A DNA stretch of 64,000 bases, from positions 124,001 through 188,000 of the forward strand of contig CAJNDS010002170.1 in NCBI GenBank assembly GCA_905221605.1, given 5' to 3'. The position numbers and the translations under genes were made by a program. A model generated the notes under the pieces. The model saw nothing but the letters and a program-made list of their open reading frames with translations. It did not search any database and had not been told where the DNA came from. Position 1 is the first letter of the stretch, and the number at the start of each line of letters is the position of its first letter. The stretch comes from Symbiodinium natans. Lineage: Eukaryota; Sar; Dinophyceae; Suessiales; Symbiodiniaceae. Below are positions 63,201 to 64,000 of the stretch, in pieces.

Positions 63201-64000
63201 ATCCTCTCCCAGTCCACAGGCAAAAACAAGTTGTAGGGTTTAAGACGGTTTAGGATTTGGGGCACATCTGGGCTTGGCTTAACCCTAAGCCCTATTTGTA
63301 AACCCTTACTTGGGCTGTTTAGTCGGGGGATGTTTCTGAGACATCCAACAAACCCTAAACTCTAAACCCTAAACCCTAAACCCTAACCCTAAACCCTACA
63401 CCCTCAAGCACCCTGTAACTTGAAATTATTAAGAAAAATCTAAAAAGCGAAACTCCTTGAAACTCCTCGAAACTTCCCCGGACCTGAACCCTTAATAATT
63501 TCAATAAATCCTAAACCCTAAACCCTAAACCCTCCCAAAAGCCCTGCAAGGTCGGGCACCGGAGGGAGTGGCATGCTCTACCTCACCTACGTCGTGTTCG
63601 TGGTTCCTTACGGGCTTTCGGCAGTCCTGCTGAGGACGGCGGGAGCAAGGGTTTAGGGCTTAGGGCTTAGGGTTTAAGGTTTAGGGTAGTTCAGCTTGCT
63701 CGGGGCTGGTGACATGTTTGCGGGTGGGACCCTTCAGGAGGAACTACCGAGAGAAGCACGCGCTGCTCCTGGGCTTCAAGGTTCAGGGGTGACCCTCGGA
63801 GCTCCTTTCAAAACTAAGCTGCGGGTCCCACCCCCTACTCCCCCTCGGCCTGTGGGGCCCCCAATGGCTACACCAGCTTTAGGGGTTGGGGTTTTTGATC
63901 CTCCCTTTTGGAGTGCAAGGTAGGTTTAACCCAGAACCAAAACCTCAGCACACGGAGCCCAGGCGCCGGGAAATGGAGCACTTCGACCTGAACCAGGTTG
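60276..64000 (+). CDS. Multi-exon membrane protein with a TIR-like region (partial)
   Basis: Exons seen: 60276-60379 (ATG; MDLAELEVACAEMGIGFEEE), about 60457-60572, 60687-60810, 60911 to about 61160 (FFDVFLSHTWQTAGWHKMLA, then a hydrophobic helix ALWCVAEITAMALCLTDVL), about 61330-61480 (WTITFGSLALFLGLLLTPYL, then VGFIDVASIDQQDHE), about 62250-62353 (RGIYGIAGFLSVSSELRILW), 62733 to about 62818 (RKVNPRGIISFRPLFVETW), about 62980-63155 (RIMLVLMIASVVFGFCVVLA), about 63571-63650 (LYLTYVVFVVPYGLSAVLLR) and a further one near 63740. DVFLSH, FIDVASIDQQD and SSELRILWSSPYLS fit box 1 and later strands of TIR domains, but the WC-FE end is not seen. The frame is restored exactly by removing introns 60573-60686 and 60811-60910. 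The gene runs off the right edge. TIR assignment is tentative. Confidence 0.6.
60368..60468. repeat. Telomere-like tract flanked by a perfect 12 bp duplication (intron)
   Basis: GGAGGAACACCC occurs at 60368-60379 and 60457-60468. Between them lie about eight CCCTAAA units broken by CCCCCTAGCC. Both copies read EEHP in the protein frame, so one copy should be removed with the intron. Confidence 0.8.
60573..60686 (+). mobile_element. Introner-like element IE2, copy b (probable GA-AG intron)
   Basis: Target duplication GAAA (60573-60576 and 60687-60690) around an element with CTAG at both ends. Excision from GA of the left GAAA to AG of the right CTAG joins TCC A|GA AAG TAC in frame; keeping it meets an immediate stop. 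Same family as 15955-16042, but with a two-heptamer telomeric insert at about 60657-60668. Confidence 0.7.
60811..60910 (+). mobile_element. Introner-like element IE1, copy b (intron)
   Basis: Element 60815-60910, inverted ends CTATATCCCCCTT and AAGGGGAGTATAG, target duplication GTAC (60811-60814 and 60911-60914). GT comes from the duplication, AG from the element. Joins TT|G TAC GAG in frame. Same phase and layout as 5243-5353. Confidence 0.85.
61197..61324. repeat. TTTAGGG tracts ending at an exon acceptor
   Basis: Tracts at 61197-61276 and 61306-61323. The second ends TTTAG|GG directly before the exon that reads CPMGLWTITFG, so the telomeric unit appears to supply the acceptor. Confidence 0.8.
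61490..62240. other. Intron-like stretch, nothing recognised
   Basis: Between the exons ending at about 61480 and starting at about 62250. AT-rich start (ACATATATCTATAGATTCAT) and degenerate telomeric units at 61689-61710 and 62170-62230. The minus-strand frame at 61761-62015 shows no motif. Confidence 0.5.
62353..62520. repeat. Opposed telomere-like tracts
   Basis: TTTAGGG and GTAGGGTTT variants at 62353-62420 start directly after the exon reading SSPYLSG; CCCTAAA and CCCTAAG variants at 62455-62525. Confidence 0.9.
62820..62866. repeat. TTTAGGG tract after an exon
   Basis: Six units beginning at the end of the exon reading RPLFVETWLELAD. Further short tracts occur at 63155-63170, 63350-63403, 63511-63533 and 63648-63688. 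Confidence 0.9.
63419..63504. mobile_element. Inverted-repeat element M12
   Basis: Arms CTTGAAATTATTAAG and CTTAATAATTTCAA around about 57 bp that contains GAAACTCCT repeats. It lies between two telomeric tracts. Confidence 0.7.

Overview
The window looks like nuclear DNA of a dinoflagellate, most likely a Symbiodiniaceae member or a relative. I cannot name the species. The signs are: very many interstitial TTTAGGG/CCCTAAA (plant-type telomere) tracts; small exons spread over long noncoding stretches, with all supported genes on the + strand; introns with GT-AG and probably GA-AG ends, some of them made of short inverted-repeat elements; a sequence very close to the dinoflagellate spliced leader inside a retroelement; and large retroelements of the kinds common in these genomes. 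There is no sign of bacterial operons, rRNA, tRNA or CRISPR.

Layout. 1-16.4 kb: fragmented + strand exons of multipass membrane proteins of unknown function, separated by telomere-like tracts and by at least eight short inverted-repeat (MITE/introner-like) elements. 16.46-21.34 kb: a 4.9 kb minisatellite of about 150 copies of a 32 bp palindromic unit, bounded on each side by outward-facing telomeric repeats. 21.36-30.96 kb: a nearly intact Ty1/copia LTR retrotransposon with identical 311 bp LTRs, inserted in a telomeric repeat. Its polyprotein carries two extra enzyme-like domains: a cytosine-C5-methyltransferase-like domain and a 2OG-Fe(II)-oxygenase-like domain. It is interrupted by one in-frame TAA. 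32-36.7 kb: a + strand multi-exon gene of unknown function whose introns are largely telomeric repeat. 37-42.2 kb: mostly noncoding, with simple and direct repeats. 42.2-52.9 kb: a noncoding repeat family (R) interrupted by a 7.3 kb tyrosine-recombinase (YR) retrotransposon with split direct repeats (gag, MTase-like/RT/RNase H, recombinase). The empty target site is present twice in neighbouring R copies. 53-60.2 kb: noncoding, with diverged long repeats. 60.3 kb to the end: a + strand gene, open at the right edge, for a membrane protein with a TIR-like region split over several exons.

Main themes. (1) Intron gain is visible. One short terminal-inverted-repeat element sits in two unrelated genes with 4 bp target duplications, and precise removal restores the reading frame; a second family appears to make a GA-AG intron. 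(2) Telomere-like tracts are repeatedly flanked by 12-34 bp direct duplications and often start or end exactly at exon borders as GTTTAG...TTTAG, so they behave like inserted introns. (3) Two unrelated retroelement classes each carry a methyltransferase-like domain of the same layout. (4) The YR element's terminal repeat contains a spliced-leader-like sequence directly in front of the first ATG.
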